This document shows, one piece after another, positions 46,389 to 54,808 of a stretch of 64,000 nt of DNA. Below the pieces are notes generated by a model. That model was not told the DNA's origin, searched no databases, and worked only from the letters and a program-made list of their open reading frames with translations. Within the stretch, counting starts at the first letter, position 1; each line of letters starts with the position of its first letter. The stretch comes from an uncultured Bacilli bacterium (GTDB taxonomy: Bacteria > Bacillota_I > Bacilli_A > RF39 > UBA660). The translations under genes were made by a program, and so were the position numbers. The stretch covers positions 186,001 to 250,000 of the forward strand of contig CAKOSO010000001.1 in NCBI GenBank assembly GCA_934102355.1. The letters run 5' to 3'.

Positions 46389-47233
46389 GAAATTTGTTTT
46401 GTATTATCTACATACTCATATTCTAAATTATTAAAAGTAGATACTGCAGATCGTTTAGTTTCCTTTTCATACAAATCTCTTGCACCTTTTGCTACCCCTC
46501 CACCACGTCTTGCCACTTCAAGATTTTCTTTCAATCCCTTTGGTTTCTTTTCACGTGCAATATCTCTTGTAGTAATTTCACCAATATTACTTAAAGCAAC
46601 TTCAATATCTGTCATATTATCTCTTAATGATTCTTTTCTAAGCCCTTTATACGTTTTATACTCATCAGCCTTCATTCCACACCAGGTTTTATAAATTTCA
46701 TTTGTTAACATTCCATATTCATAATTTTCATTAATTCCACCTTCTTTCCATATATCTGTTAATTTTTTACGATTAAGAATTCCTTTTAATCTTATACTAA
46801 TCCAATCATCCGAATAACCTTTTTTACGATAATAATCAATAGCTCTATTAATTGCCTTTTCAGGATCAAAAACCTCATCAATTCGTTCTTTACCCAAGGA
46901 AGCTAACCACATTTTAAATGGCTCAGCCTTAGGACTAGGAACAGATTCAATTAACCTAAATATTCCCTTCGTATCCAAAGTATCAGTAAGATAACTTTTA
47001 CCATCCTTTTTTGATTTCATTTTAAGTTGCACGATATTTTCGTGCAACTGACTTCCTTCTTCTGACAATTTTCTTTTTAAATCGCTCCAATAATTTCTTG
47101 GTATGTTAGAACCAGTCAAAGCACCAATAACATCAACCACACTAAAATAATAATCTTCCTTCTTGCTATCCCAAACACTTCTTATTTCACTACCTTCAAA
47201 TAAATTAGAAATTGTTTTTAATTTGTTATTCAT
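46379..47233 (-). CDS. Bro-N/DinD-like domain protein
   Basis: This 284-residue protein begins with a Bro-N-type domain: IRSVWDSKKEDYYFSVVDVIGALTGSNIPRNYWSDLKRKL, given here as positions 17-56 with key residues W20, FSVVDV and YW. A helical core follows (EPFKMWLASLGKERIDEV, a DinD/Bro hallmark) and a conserved C-terminal region rich in charged residues (ITTRDIAREKKPKGLKENLEVARRGG is at about 218-243). Relatives include phage antirepressors and stand-alone chromosomal DinD-like proteins. No phage genes surround it. Its leader contains two copies of a 10-bp repeat (47258-47277). Confidence 0.85.
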   Translation of the reverse strand: MNNKLKTISNLFEGSEIRSVWDSKKEDYYFSVVDVIGALTGSNIPRNYWSDLKRKLSEEGSQLHENIVQLKMKSKKDGKSYLTDTLDTKGIFRLIESVPSPKAEPFKMWLASLGKERIDEVFDPEKAINRAIDYYRKKGYSDDWISIRLKGILNRKKLTDIWKEGGINENYEYGMLTNEIYKTWCGMKADEYKTYKGLRKESLRDNMTDIEVALSNIGEITTRDIAREKKPKGLKENLEVARRGGGVAKGARDLYEKETKRSAVSTFNNLEYEYVDNTKQISKK

Positions 47234-47558
47234 ATAAAAATCCTCCCTTCAAAATAATTACCAATTTTTACCAATTTATATTTTTAAAACAATTCAAATA
47301 ATTTTTTCCTACATAATCTCACTCACCTTTCATATTAATTATTTTAAAAAAAAGGAAGAAATACCTGCTGGAAAAAATTACCAATTTAAACAATAAATAA
47401 CAAATCAACTAATTTCCATTTTTTACCAATTAAAAATATAATCAAATAAAAAATTTCCAAGTTTTACCAAAAATATAATTAAAATAAACTGGAAAATTTT
47501 ACCAATTATAATAAAATAAAAAAACTAATAAGTTTTTCCTTATTAGTTCTAAAAAATT
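47234..47558. repeat. 325-base intergenic region with phased TTACCAATTT half-sites
   Basis: This non-coding stretch contains TTACCAATTT at 47258 and 47268 (tandem, 10 bp), 47378, TTTCCATTTT/TTACCAATTA at 47413/47423, TTTCCAAGTT/TTACCAAAAA at 47453/47463, and TTACCAATTA at 47499. In pairs the spacing is exactly 10 bp. The first pair lies between the Bro-N ribosome site and its likely promoter. The far end holds the terminator of the next gene. No coding frame with a ribosome site was seen. Confidence 0.75.
47516..47548 (-). terminator. Terminator of the exported protein gene
   Basis: Minus strand: a perfect 10-bp stem AACTAATAAG/CTTATTAGTT with a six-base loop is followed by seven Ts. Confidence 0.9.
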
Positions 47559-48617
47559 TTATTTTTGAAACTTAGTTATATCATCAACAAGCAATGCAAA
47601 ATATGGAACATCTCTATCTTTTTCTTTTAAGAAAAGTGCAAAAGTACTATCAACATCAAAATGTCTAACTTCATTTTCCACAATAGACATTTTCATTATA
47701 TCAGCAGCGGCTTCACTCTTAATTCTTCCCCCTTTTTCATCCAAAGAAAAACTAATAGTTTGAATAGCTTTTTCAATAATAGCTGTACCATTATAAGTCT
47801 TAAATTCTTTATTTTCCAATTCGTAGAATTCTTTTTTAATATTAAAATCAATCATTGGAGCTTTAAAAGAATCAACATCATTAAAATTCCTATCACCATT
47901 ATATGCCTTTGTTTTAGACATCATATTATTATATATTTCATTAAAAGTTTCACCAGTTGGATTCTTATAAAAAATAACCTCATCATTATCTTTAGTAATT
48001 AATTTAACTGCAAAATCATCACTAGAATTATAAAATAAAACTTTTATTTGATTAAAAACTTCACTATTACTTTTAGAATTAACGCCAAAATATTTTATAT
48101 TCTTATATTCACCAAAAGAAGATTTATCTAAAATACTAAATTTAGTATTATATTGAAATTCCCTATAAAGCATTGTATAAAAGAAATACCTTTCTACATT
48201 ATCACTAGTTAAAGCATCATCACTCCAATCAATAGAATCTAAAATATCACTTTCCTGATTAAACTTATCTTTTATAGCTTTTTCTATTTCATTTTTAAGC
48301 TTTATTGTCTTAGGTCCATAAGTTTTATAGTAATAAGAATCACTAATCATTGATTCATTAAAACTCTCCTTATTAAGATTTTTCACCATTTCTATCTGAG
48401 GAGCAAACACTATATCTTGCTTTACAACTTCATTTTTCATATCATTCCACACTAATTGAAAAGTAGAACACCAACTTGTATTAGAAGAAACCTTATCGTC
48501 TAAAGTTGGCACAACATTAACTGAAGAAGAAAAAGAAATACTCTTTTTATTAAAAAATAAAACTAATACAATAACCAAACAAAATAATATAATAATTACA
48601 ATCTTACCTTTTTTCAT
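47559..48617 (-). CDS. Exported protein of unknown function, weakly serpin-like C-terminus
   Basis: This 352-residue protein has an N-terminal signal/anchor helix (about 4-22) and a large mixed extracytoplasmic domain. Motifs include SNTSWCSTFQLVWNDMKN, SYYYKTYGPKT, YFFYTMLYREFQ and EVIFYKNPTGETF. Near the C-terminus LDEKGGRIKSEAA followed by FALFLKEKDRDVPYFALLVDD resembles the serpin hinge/reactive loop (EKGTEAAAAT) and the strand after it. Length fits a serpin, but the N-terminal half does not obviously match. I treat serpin relationship as a hypothesis. It has a good promoter with the phased repeat directly upstream. Confidence 0.65.
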   Translation of the reverse strand: MKKGKIVIIILFCLVIVLVLFFNKKSISFSSSVNVVPTLDDKVSSNTSWCSTFQLVWNDMKNEVVKQDIVFAPQIEMVKNLNKESFNESMISDSYYYKTYGPKTIKLKNEIEKAIKDKFNQESDILDSIDWSDDALTSDNVERYFFYTMLYREFQYNTKFSILDKSSFGEYKNIKYFGVNSKSNSEVFNQIKVLFYNSSDDFAVKLITKDNDEVIFYKNPTGETFNEIYNNMMSKTKAYNGDRNFNDVDSFKAPMIDFNIKKEFYELENKEFKTYNGTAIIEKAIQTISFSLDEKGGRIKSEAAADIMKMSIVENEVRHFDVDSTFALFLKEKDRDVPYFALLVDDITKFQK

Positions 48618-48643
48618 ATACCCTCCAAAACTATTATAACCAC

Positions 48644-48672
48644 ATTATAACAAAAAAATTATAAAATGCAAA
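48644..48672 (-). promoter_or_regulatory. Predicted promoter of the gene at 47559-48617
   Basis: Minus strand: TTTGCA (48667-48672), 17-bp spacer, TATAAT (48644-48649). A tandem TTACCAATTT repeat lies 11 bases upstream of the -35. Confidence 0.6.
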
Positions 48673-48682
48673 ATTACAAAAA

Positions 48683-48702
48683 TTACCAATTTTTACCAAT
48701 TA
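48683..48702. repeat. Tandem phased repeat TTACCAATTT + TTACCAATTA
   Basis: Two half-sites exactly 10 bp apart lie just upstream of the -35 of the exported protein gene. They match the pair in the Bro-N leader at 19 of 20 bases. Confidence 0.8.
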
Positions 48703-48704
48703 TC

Positions 48705-48740
48705 ATTAAAAAGAAAACCACTCAAATTTAATTGAGCGGC
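48705..48740 (-). terminator. Terminator of the gene at 48745-49002
   Basis: Minus strand: stem CCGCTCAA/TTGAGTGG (one G-T pair) is followed by TTTTCTTTTT. Confidence 0.8.
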
Positions 48741-48744
48741 CAAA

Positions 48745-49002
48745 TTATTCTTTTTCAATTTCCTCAAGATTCTTTAAAAACATTGGTAAAAGAACATTTA
48801 AAAGTTCTAAATCTGCTACCCTATCCAATAACCCGGTCTGATAGTTAGCACACAATACTTCAAAATTTCCATCAACATCTGATTCATCTTTTGTCAAACC
48901 ACAAACATATAAATACTCAGATCCTTCATGAATCAAAGATGTAAGTACTACCTGTTTACTACCATCATCAAAGGTAATTATATCATCTGTTTTAAAGCTC
49001 AT
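48745..49002 (-). CDS. Small acidic protein, DUF1292-like
   Basis: This 85-residue acidic protein begins MSFKTDDIITFDDGSKQVVLTSLIHEGSEYLYVCGLT in four strand-like segments (positions 1-37), then a Glu/Leu-rich helix. The pattern 'D-G-x-x-x-x-V-L ... G-x-x-Y-L-x-V' recalls DUF1292 (YrzB) proteins, but the match is loose. It lies downstream of the coiled-coil protein gene with a 42-base gap and may be co-transcribed. A GGGGA site precedes the ATG. Confidence 0.6.
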   Translation of the reverse strand: MSFKTDDIITFDDGSKQVVLTSLIHEGSEYLYVCGLTKDESDVDGNFEVLCANYQTGLLDRVADLELLNVLLPMFLKNLEEIEKE

Positions 49003-49044
49003 AAAATTCCCCTTTCATTCTTCTTTTTATTCTTTAAATCTTAA

Positions 49045-49941
49045 TTATTTAGTTTTTCCTTTTCTACCATCATAGATCTGTTTAACAACATAACTTGCTA
49101 AACCAACCATACCAACAAGTACTAACCATTGTGGTGCTAATATTGCAGACATTCCAGCTGCACCTACTGCTGCACCAATTAAACCATATTGTAATTTAGT
49201 TTTTGGTAAAATTTTAGAAATATTTCTTTTAACAAATCCAGGTTTATTTTCAACTGATGTTGGTTTCTTACTTTCTGTATCTTCGTTTTCTTGTTTTTCT
49301 TCATCACTTTTTGACTTTTCATCAGATTTTTTTAAAATCTCATCTTTACTAAAATCATCATTTTGAGGTTCATCTTTTTTCTCATCAGAATTATTTTTAA
49401 ATGCATATGATGGTTTTGTTTTATCTTCAGCAACAGGATCTTTATCCACTTTTGCTTCTTTTTCTTTATCAGCCTTTAAAGCATCAAAATCAAGTCCAGA
49501 TTCTCTAAATAATTGTTCAGATAATGAACTTGAATAGCTCAAAGTTTGAGCATATAAAGCTCTTTGTTTTGATATTTCACCTTTAGCATATTCATTATTA
49601 GGATTATTCTTTAATTCTTCTTGTAAGAACATAATATTTCTTTCATAGAAATCATTCATTTTAGTTTTTTCAGCAATCTTTTCTTGAACTTTCTTACATT
49701 CTTCTATTTTTTTAATTAAATTATCTCTATTATCCATAGCATTTTTAATAAGAGTTAAGTCAGTATCAGTTCTTTCTGCACCGCTCTTATTCATAGTATC
49801 TTTAAATAGATCTTCACAATATTTATTAGCTCTTACTAATGAATCTTCATAATGTTTAATAATTAAATCGTATTTTTCATTATTATTAGCTAATTTCTTA
49901 GAATATGTTTCCTTATATAATTCGAATTCTTTATTATTCAT
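49045..49941 (-). CDS. Coiled-coil protein with C-terminal membrane anchor
   Basis: This 298-residue protein is not recognised. It has an extended charged coiled coil (about 1-170), a Lys/Glu/Asp/Ser-rich low-complexity linker (about 175-235), then KPGFVKRNISKILPKTKLQ and two close membrane helices (YGLIGAAVGAAGMSAI and WLVLVGMVGLASYVV), ending YDGRKGKTK. The design is a cytoplasmic coiled coil tethered to the membrane. It is near the T4SS genes and may be an accessory, but nothing proves it. The ATG at 49941 follows GGGAGTGG. Confidence 0.75.
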   Translation of the reverse strand: MNNKEFELYKETYSKKLANNNEKYDLIIKHYEDSLVRANKYCEDLFKDTMNKSGAERTDTDLTLIKNAMDNRDNLIKKIEECKKVQEKIAEKTKMNDFYERNIMFLQEELKNNPNNEYAKGEISKQRALYAQTLSYSSSLSEQLFRESGLDFDALKADKEKEAKVDKDPVAEDKTKPSYAFKNNSDEKKDEPQNDDFSKDEILKKSDEKSKSDEEKQENEDTESKKPTSVENKPGFVKRNISKILPKTKLQYGLIGAAVGAAGMSAILAPQWLVLVGMVGLASYVVKQIYDGRKGKTK

Positions 49942-50060
49942 AAAATCCACTCCCTTTAACGGCACATATTATAACATAATCAACACACTTTGTCAATCTA
50001 TTGTCATTATACAATAAAAAATATTAAAAATAAATAATAAAAACAATATTTTCTTTTATT

Positions 50061-50852
50061 TTACATAATATTTTCTTCTGCTATTAACACATTTACCTTT
50101 TTAGAAACAATAGTACAAGCATCAATCATTATAACTTTACCATCTTTTCTTTTTAAAATTGAAAAATCATTTTTCTTTCCAACACCGTACATAAATCTTA
50201 TATCACTTGTATTAAAATGACCAACAACAACCGTTTTTTTAGTATTTTTAATTTTTCTACCAAAAAAACTACCATCATCCCAAAGAAGAACTTCCCAATC
50301 AATATCTGGTTTTCTAAAATCATCACAAAAACCATCTATTGATGCATGAGTAAAAATATAATTTTCTGTTTCATAATAATAATAAAAACTTTTAATCCAA
50401 TCTAAAAGATCAGGATACATCTTATTTATCAAATCACTAACACACATATTCCATGCTTTAAATACTTTAGTTTTAGAACTATTAACAAAAGACTTGCTAT
50501 TATAGTAATCTTCTAAAGTACCCTTGTTATTTAAAAAACTATAAATAGTAGTTTTTAAACCATTATTATTAAAATTAAATAGATTATCAACCTTACAAGG
50601 ATTTTCCAAAAAATCAATTAAAAATTGATCATGATTTCCTCTTAAAACTATAGCTTTTTCTTCATCAGTTAATCTTTTTAACCAAATATATATTTCTTTA
50701 TTCTCTAGTCCTCTATCAAAGATATCACCAAGAACTAACAATAAATTATTATTATCATTTTCGTCATATCCAGCATCTTTTAAAGAATCAATAGTAATTT
50801 TATAATGTCCATGAAGATCAGATATAACAAACAACTTCTTTATGTTTTTCAT
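50061..50852 (-). CDS. Calcineurin-like metallophosphoesterase
   Basis: This 263-residue enzyme of the PPP/ApaH-like phosphoesterase class has motifs ISDLHGHYK, LGDIFDRGLEN, LRGNHDQFLIDFLENP, a later FTHASIDG and VVGHFNT. All metal ligands (D, H, D, N, H, H) are present. Relatives hydrolyse dinucleoside polyphosphates or phosphoproteins; the substrate here is unknown. The ATG at 50852 follows AGGAG. An upstream in-frame stretch is AT-rich intergenic DNA with repeats and is rejected. Confidence 0.9.
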   Translation of the reverse strand: MKNIKKLFVISDLHGHYKITIDSLKDAGYDENDNNNLLLVLGDIFDRGLENKEIYIWLKRLTDEEKAIVLRGNHDQFLIDFLENPCKVDNLFNFNNNGLKTTIYSFLNNKGTLEDYYNSKSFVNSSKTKVFKAWNMCVSDLINKMYPDLLDWIKSFYYYYETENYIFTHASIDGFCDDFRKPDIDWEVLLWDDGSFFGRKIKNTKKTVVVGHFNTSDIRFMYGVGKKNDFSILKRKDGKVIMIDACTIVSKKVNVLIAEENIM

Positions 50853-50927
50853 ATTACTGCTCCTAAAATAAATTATATAATAATTACCATAAAAAAGCGA
50901 TAAAAATAAATCAATAAAATAATCAAA

Positions 50928-51009
50928 TTGGTAATTTTTACCAAAAATACAATAAAACAAAAAACGTAAAACTTTTCCAATATAATAAATTGGAAAATAT
51001 TGGAAATTA
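50928..51009. repeat. Inverted and direct copies of the CCAAT-type motif
   Basis: TTGGTAA (50928) and TTACCAA (50938) form an inverted repeat with a three-base spacer. TTTTCCAAT (50973) and ATTGGAAAA (50989) form another. TTGGAAAATA (50990) and TTGGAAATTA (51000) are direct with a 10-bp period. The segment lies upstream of the metallophosphoesterase gene. Confidence 0.7.
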
Positions 51010-51027
51010 TTATAATTAAATAATCAA

Positions 51028-51063
51028 ACAAAAAAATCACATATTTTTAAAATATGTGATTTA
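51028..51063 (-). terminator. Terminator of the gene at 51094-51786
   Basis: Minus strand: AAATCACATATTTT pairs with AAATATGTGATTT, followed by TTTTT. Confidence 0.85.
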
Positions 51064-51093
51064 ACCTAATTACAACAAATAGTAAAAATACTA

Positions 51094-51786
51094 TTATTTA
51101 TTTCTTTTTCTAATTTTTGCAATATAACCATCAAAATCTTTTTCCATTGATTTTTTTGCTTTCAACGCATTTTGCTTTTCAAGTTCCTTTTTATTTTGTT
51201 CTTCTAAATAACGCAAACCATTCCTATAAAGATTATCCCTAATCCTAGCCATATTCTTTTGATAATAAGATATATCTTTATCTAAGAATGTAGAGATATC
51301 ATCTATCACATCCTGTTTTGAAACTCTTACTCTTTTATAATAATTTAATTCAAATTTAGGATAATCATCTTTCTCTCCATCATTAATAATTTCACCAGTT
51401 ATAACATCAATCATTTCTCCATTTTTATACTGGGCATATATACGAAGCGGTTTACTCACATTTTCAAATATATTATCTTGCGTTGCTTTTCCCCAACTAT
51501 CAGGTTTATGATTGTCTCTTAAATACAAATTATAAAAAGCCCCTTCTACTTTATTTTCTTTTTTTTCTGGTTTAATAACCTGTGGCTTTACCTTTCCAGA
51601 TAAAACCTTTTGCCATTCATTTTCAATCTTTTTATAAAGATTTTCATCGAATTTTTTCAAACTTTCTCTTTCTTCAGGTGTTGCAAACGAAATTTTTATC
51701 CCATCAGCTGTTATATAATCAACACTAGAAACAACTTCTCCATCTTCCATTACTTTTTTCACATAAAAAACTATATCCTTATACAT
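51094..51786 (-). CDS. Unknown soluble protein near the T4SS locus
   Basis: This 230-residue protein is not recognised. It has no signal peptide or membrane segment. The N-terminal half has strand-like segments (IVFYVKKVMEDGEVVSSVDY) and a repeated theme in the middle (RIYAQYKNGEMIDVITGEII). The C-terminal 70 residues are a highly charged helix rich in Lys, Glu and Gln that could form a coiled coil. A GGAGG-type site precedes the ATG. It follows VirB4 in the same direction but beyond the VirB4 terminator. Confidence 0.65.
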   Translation of the reverse strand: MYKDIVFYVKKVMEDGEVVSSVDYITADGIKISFATPEERESLKKFDENLYKKIENEWQKVLSGKVKPQVIKPEKKENKVEGAFYNLYLRDNHKPDSWGKATQDNIFENVSKPLRIYAQYKNGEMIDVITGEIINDGEKDDYPKFELNYYKRVRVSKQDVIDDISTFLDKDISYYQKNMARIRDNLYRNGLRYLEEQNKKELEKQNALKAKKSMEKDFDGYIAKIRKRNK

Positions 51787-51929
51787 AACTTCTCCTCCTT
51801 ATAAACTAAACAACCCCTATTATATAGTAAAATATTAAAAAATCAACATTAATATACAAAATATCAATTAATCAAACCATAATAATTTTACCAATAACAT
51901 ACCTTATCAAACAATACAATTTAACCACA

Positions 51930-51958
51930 CAAAAAAGCGTCTTATTAAACGCCTTTTA
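51930..51958 (-). terminator. Terminator after virB4
   Basis: Minus strand: stem AAAAGGCGT/ACGCTTTTT (one G-T pair) is followed by T residues, overlapping the stop of the VirB4 ATPase gene. It ends the T4SS operon. Confidence 0.75.
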
Positions 51959-53743
51959 TAAACCTCCACCAGTTCCAAATGAATCTAATTCTTCTTGAGT
52001 TAAAATAACACTCATTCTCATTCTTCTAGATCCACATACAAATAATGCTTCACCTTGAGAATATCTTTTAATACTTTCTTTTTCATTGTCATTTAAATCA
52101 ATAAGTAAAGATAAATCTTCAACTGCTTGTTTCTTTAATCCCATAACTAAATAATAAGCAGCATTATCAAATATAGCTTTACCTTGAGTAATAACTTCAT
52201 TTGGAGTAAAGTCGCTTGGTTGTTGAGTAATAATTATATTACCTGTATTATACTTACGACTTCTTCTTTGAATATTAGCTAAGAAATCAGCACCTAAAAC
52301 ATTACCACCAGACAATAAAACATGCGCTTCATCAACCATCATTACTGTATTAATTGATGAATCAAGACACAAACTCCATGCATACTTTAATATATTGAAG
52401 AATAATGCATTTCTAACATTAACATCCGCACTCATAACCTCACGAATATTAAATACTATAAAATTACTTTTTGGAGCTATAGTAGTATGTCCATTAAAAT
52501 AATATCTTAATTCATTAGTTAAAGGTCTAATCTTAAGTTCAAGTCTTTCCATTACATCTTTTTCATGAGTAGCTTCAGTCATTGAAATAAGTTTACCTTT
52601 AATTGTTGTATATAAATCATCAAAAGTTGGATATTGTTCACTAGTAAGACTTGAAAAATCTGTATTAAAATCAATACCAAATCTTCTATATGTCTCCTGT
52701 AACATTTCAATTAGCAAATTTAATACATCTTCAGTTATTGAAGGATCATAATATCTCATAAATCCTTTAATAAACTGATATGTTTGAGTAAGTACAGTAT
52801 AACCAAGTCCTTGCTTTACTTCATCCTCATCTGCATCAACTAATACTTCCAAAGGATTAATAAGACCAAATTGTCCACCTTTTCCTAAGTCAATATTATC
52901 TCCGCCAAATAAATCAACCATCTCTCTAAGTTCAGCTTCTGGATCAATACAAACAACTTTATAACCGTTTCTTAAAGAACTTCTAACCATTAGCTTTGCA
53001 GCAGTAGATTTACCACTACCAGAAGTACCAAGAATAATCATATTAGCATTATTTCTATTATGTTCTTTTCTTATTTGATATAAGAATTGATTAAATAATA
53101 CAACACCACCAGAGAAATCTGTACCAAATAATGTGGAAGGACCTGGGTCTTTTATACTATCAAATATAAACGGATACATACCAGCCATAGTAGGACTTGG
53201 TAAGATAGTACCTATTCTTTCTTCAATATCTTGTTTTGGAAAGAAAGGTAAAATACTTTTTAAAACTTTCTCTTGTTCAAAACGAAGAGGAATAGCACGA
53301 AGTCCCATAGCATCAAGATAATTTTTTATTTGAACCTTTTTAGTTTCTAAATCTTCTTTAGTATCAGCAGTAACAACTAAATGCATTTGAAAATCATAGA
53401 TTTTTGATTGAGCAACTGCAAGTTGTTGAATAAAAGCTTCTAAAGTATCATAATCCTGTCTAATACGTTCTTGTGTAGTTTGATCCTTTTCATCTTGATA
53501 AGCAATTCTTAACTTAGCAAGTTCTTTATTAAGCATTTTTTGTAACGTAGAAAAAGGAACAGGTATATGCTTTATAACAATTTTAACACCAGGCATATTA
53601 GTAATATTTGATAAAAAGCCTACTCCAATCTTTCTTGGATAAGAAACAACTGTAAGAATAGTCATATATTTATCACTTATAAATATATCACCTACATTAA
53701 ATTGTAAACCTTTTGGAGCGACCTCACTTTTAAATAAACTCAT
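51956..53743 (-). CDS. VirB4-type T4SS ATPase, main part (split gene)
   Basis: VirB4/TraC ATPases power assembly of type IV secretion systems. This 595-residue piece begins within the usual N-terminal region (VLTVVSYPRKIGVGFLSNI and the following coiled segment). It carries the P-loop NMIILGTSGSGKSTAAKL, Walker B INTVMMVDEAHVLL, and IIITQQPSDF/SQGEALF in the C-terminal RecA lobe. The first 80 or so residues of a typical VirB4 are missing; they are encoded by the upstream gene, whose stop overlaps this ATG (ATGA). A GGAGG lies 12 bases upstream. Confidence 0.93.
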   Translation of the reverse strand: MSLFKSEVAPKGLQFNVGDIFISDKYMTILTVVSYPRKIGVGFLSNITNMPGVKIVIKHIPVPFSTLQKMLNKELAKLRIAYQDEKDQTTQERIRQDYDTLEAFIQQLAVAQSKIYDFQMHLVVTADTKEDLETKKVQIKNYLDAMGLRAIPLRFEQEKVLKSILPFFPKQDIEERIGTILPSPTMAGMYPFIFDSIKDPGPSTLFGTDFSGGVVLFNQFLYQIRKEHNRNNANMIILGTSGSGKSTAAKLMVRSSLRNGYKVVCIDPEAELREMVDLFGGDNIDLGKGGQFGLINPLEVLVDADEDEVKQGLGYTVLTQTYQFIKGFMRYYDPSITEDVLNLLIEMLQETYRRFGIDFNTDFSSLTSEQYPTFDDLYTTIKGKLISMTEATHEKDVMERLELKIRPLTNELRYYFNGHTTIAPKSNFIVFNIREVMSADVNVRNALFFNILKYAWSLCLDSSINTVMMVDEAHVLLSGGNVLGADFLANIQRRSRKYNTGNIIITQQPSDFTPNEVITQGKAIFDNAAYYLVMGLKKQAVEDLSLLIDLNDNEKESIKRYSQGEALFVCGSRRMRMSVILTQEELDSFGTGGGL

Positions 53744-54489
53744 AGTGGCATTACACCTCCTGATTCATAAGTTTTTCCACCATTTAAGAAATTATCAACC
53801 AAAGTCCTTAAATCATTATTAGTAGTAGGAGTAGCATTAAGTCCTGCTGCAGCTAAAGAATTAATCATATTACGAAGCTTCTTTTGTAATAAATCCATTT
53901 TCTTTTCTTTAAACAAAATGTAATACTCAGTATCAACAACATTATTGTTTTTAAAATATTCTGCCTTATCAAGATCCTGAGCTATAACTTTTCTCATTCT
54001 TTGATCATAAGTTTTAGAATATAAAAGTTTCATTTCAGCTTCATATACTCCAATATCAACAGGTCTATCAGCAACCATTAACCAAAATTCAAAATCAATA
54101 GTATTATAAAAATTCATAAGACCAATTAAAGTATTATCCATTTGAGACTGATCAAGAATAAATATATTTTTAGGTGCAATTTTAACACCAGTTACCATAT
54201 ATCCTTCTCTATTATAAATAATACCATTAGTAATAGTTTTAATATCTAACCAATTCTCAGTATACTTTTTGTCCTCTACCTCTTTTTTAGGCATCTTTTT
54301 CATAACTCTTTTATCAATACCACTTACATTAGCTCCACCCCTAACATTAGTACCTCTATTGTTAGAATTTGGAGCACTTGTTCCTTGAACACCCATTTGA
54401 TTCATAGTTTGATTAACCTGATTACCACTAGTTGCACCAATTTGATTAGCATCAATAACACCATTATTATTCGTCATCTGATTGTTCAT
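53740..54489 (-). CDS. N-terminal VirB4-like subunit with Asn/Gln-rich leader
   Basis: This 249-residue protein starts with about 60 residues rich in Asn, Gln, Gly and Ser, then a basic patch. The domain WLDIKTITNGIIYNREGYMVTGVKIAPKNIF (positions about 82-112) follows, with FYNTIDFEFWLMVADRPVDI and EYYILFKEKK. That matches the first beta-domain of VirB4/TraC/TcpF-type ATPases, including the D(I)xxGxI..REGYxVxGVxI pattern. In most systems this is fused to the ATPase. Here it is a separate cistron, overlapping the ATPase start by four bases. The ATG at 54489 is chosen; an ATG nine codons upstream is possible. Confidence 0.8.
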   Translation of the reverse strand: MNNQMTNNNGVIDANQIGATSGNQVNQTMNQMGVQGTSAPNSNNRGTNVRGGANVSGIDKRVMKKMPKKEVEDKKYTENWLDIKTITNGIIYNREGYMVTGVKIAPKNIFILDQSQMDNTLIGLMNFYNTIDFEFWLMVADRPVDIGVYEAEMKLLYSKTYDQRMRKVIAQDLDKAEYFKNNNVVDTEYYILFKEKKMDLLQKKLRNMINSLAAAGLNATPTTNNDLRTLVDNFLNGGKTYESGGVMPL

Positions 54490-54793
54490 ACCTATAACAC
54501 CAACCTCTCCATACATATCTTTTTCTATACTTAAAGAAATATCTATATATTTCTAATAGTAAAGTCCTAACATTATGATAATTAGGAACTGGAAAAATCA
54601 AAGCTCCTGCAGTCAAAATAGGAATTAAAATTATAATTACACCGCTAACAGTTTGAACCGAAAAAATAGTAACAAATATAAAAGTTAAAACAACCCCTAC
54701 AATAAATATTACCAAATCAACAGGTAGCAAGAAGCCAAATAATAATTTTGACTTCTTACTATTTGCTGGTACTAAATATTCATATTCTTCCAT
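54467..54793 (-). CDS. PrgI-family T4SS membrane protein
   Basis: This 108-residue protein has two adjacent membrane helices (about 19-41 and 46-67), between an N-terminal EYLVPANSKKSKLLFGF and a C-terminal cytoplasmic PNYHNVRTLLLEIYRYFFKYRKRYVW. This is the PrgI (VirB3-like) plan of Gram-positive conjugation systems, always found just upstream of VirB4. It overlaps the next gene by 23 bases and starts behind GAGGTG. Confidence 0.88.
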   Translation of the reverse strand: MEEYEYLVPANSKKSKLLFGFLLPVDLVIFIVGVVLTFIFVTIFSVQTVSGVIIILIPILTAGALIFPVPNYHNVRTLLLEIYRYFFKYRKRYVWRGWCYRYEQSDDE

Positions 54794-54808
54794 AATCTAA
54801 CACCTCTA

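Noticed and set aside
47234..47558. CRISPR array
   Set aside because: The repeats are only about 10 bases, are degenerate, and are not separated by spacers of uniform length; no cas genes are present.
53738..53746. Frameshift or TGA-as-Trp read-through joining the two VirB4 parts
   Set aside because: The second gene is in another frame, so reading TGA as Trp would not restore it. An ATGA overlap with a GGAGG upstream is a normal coupled start.
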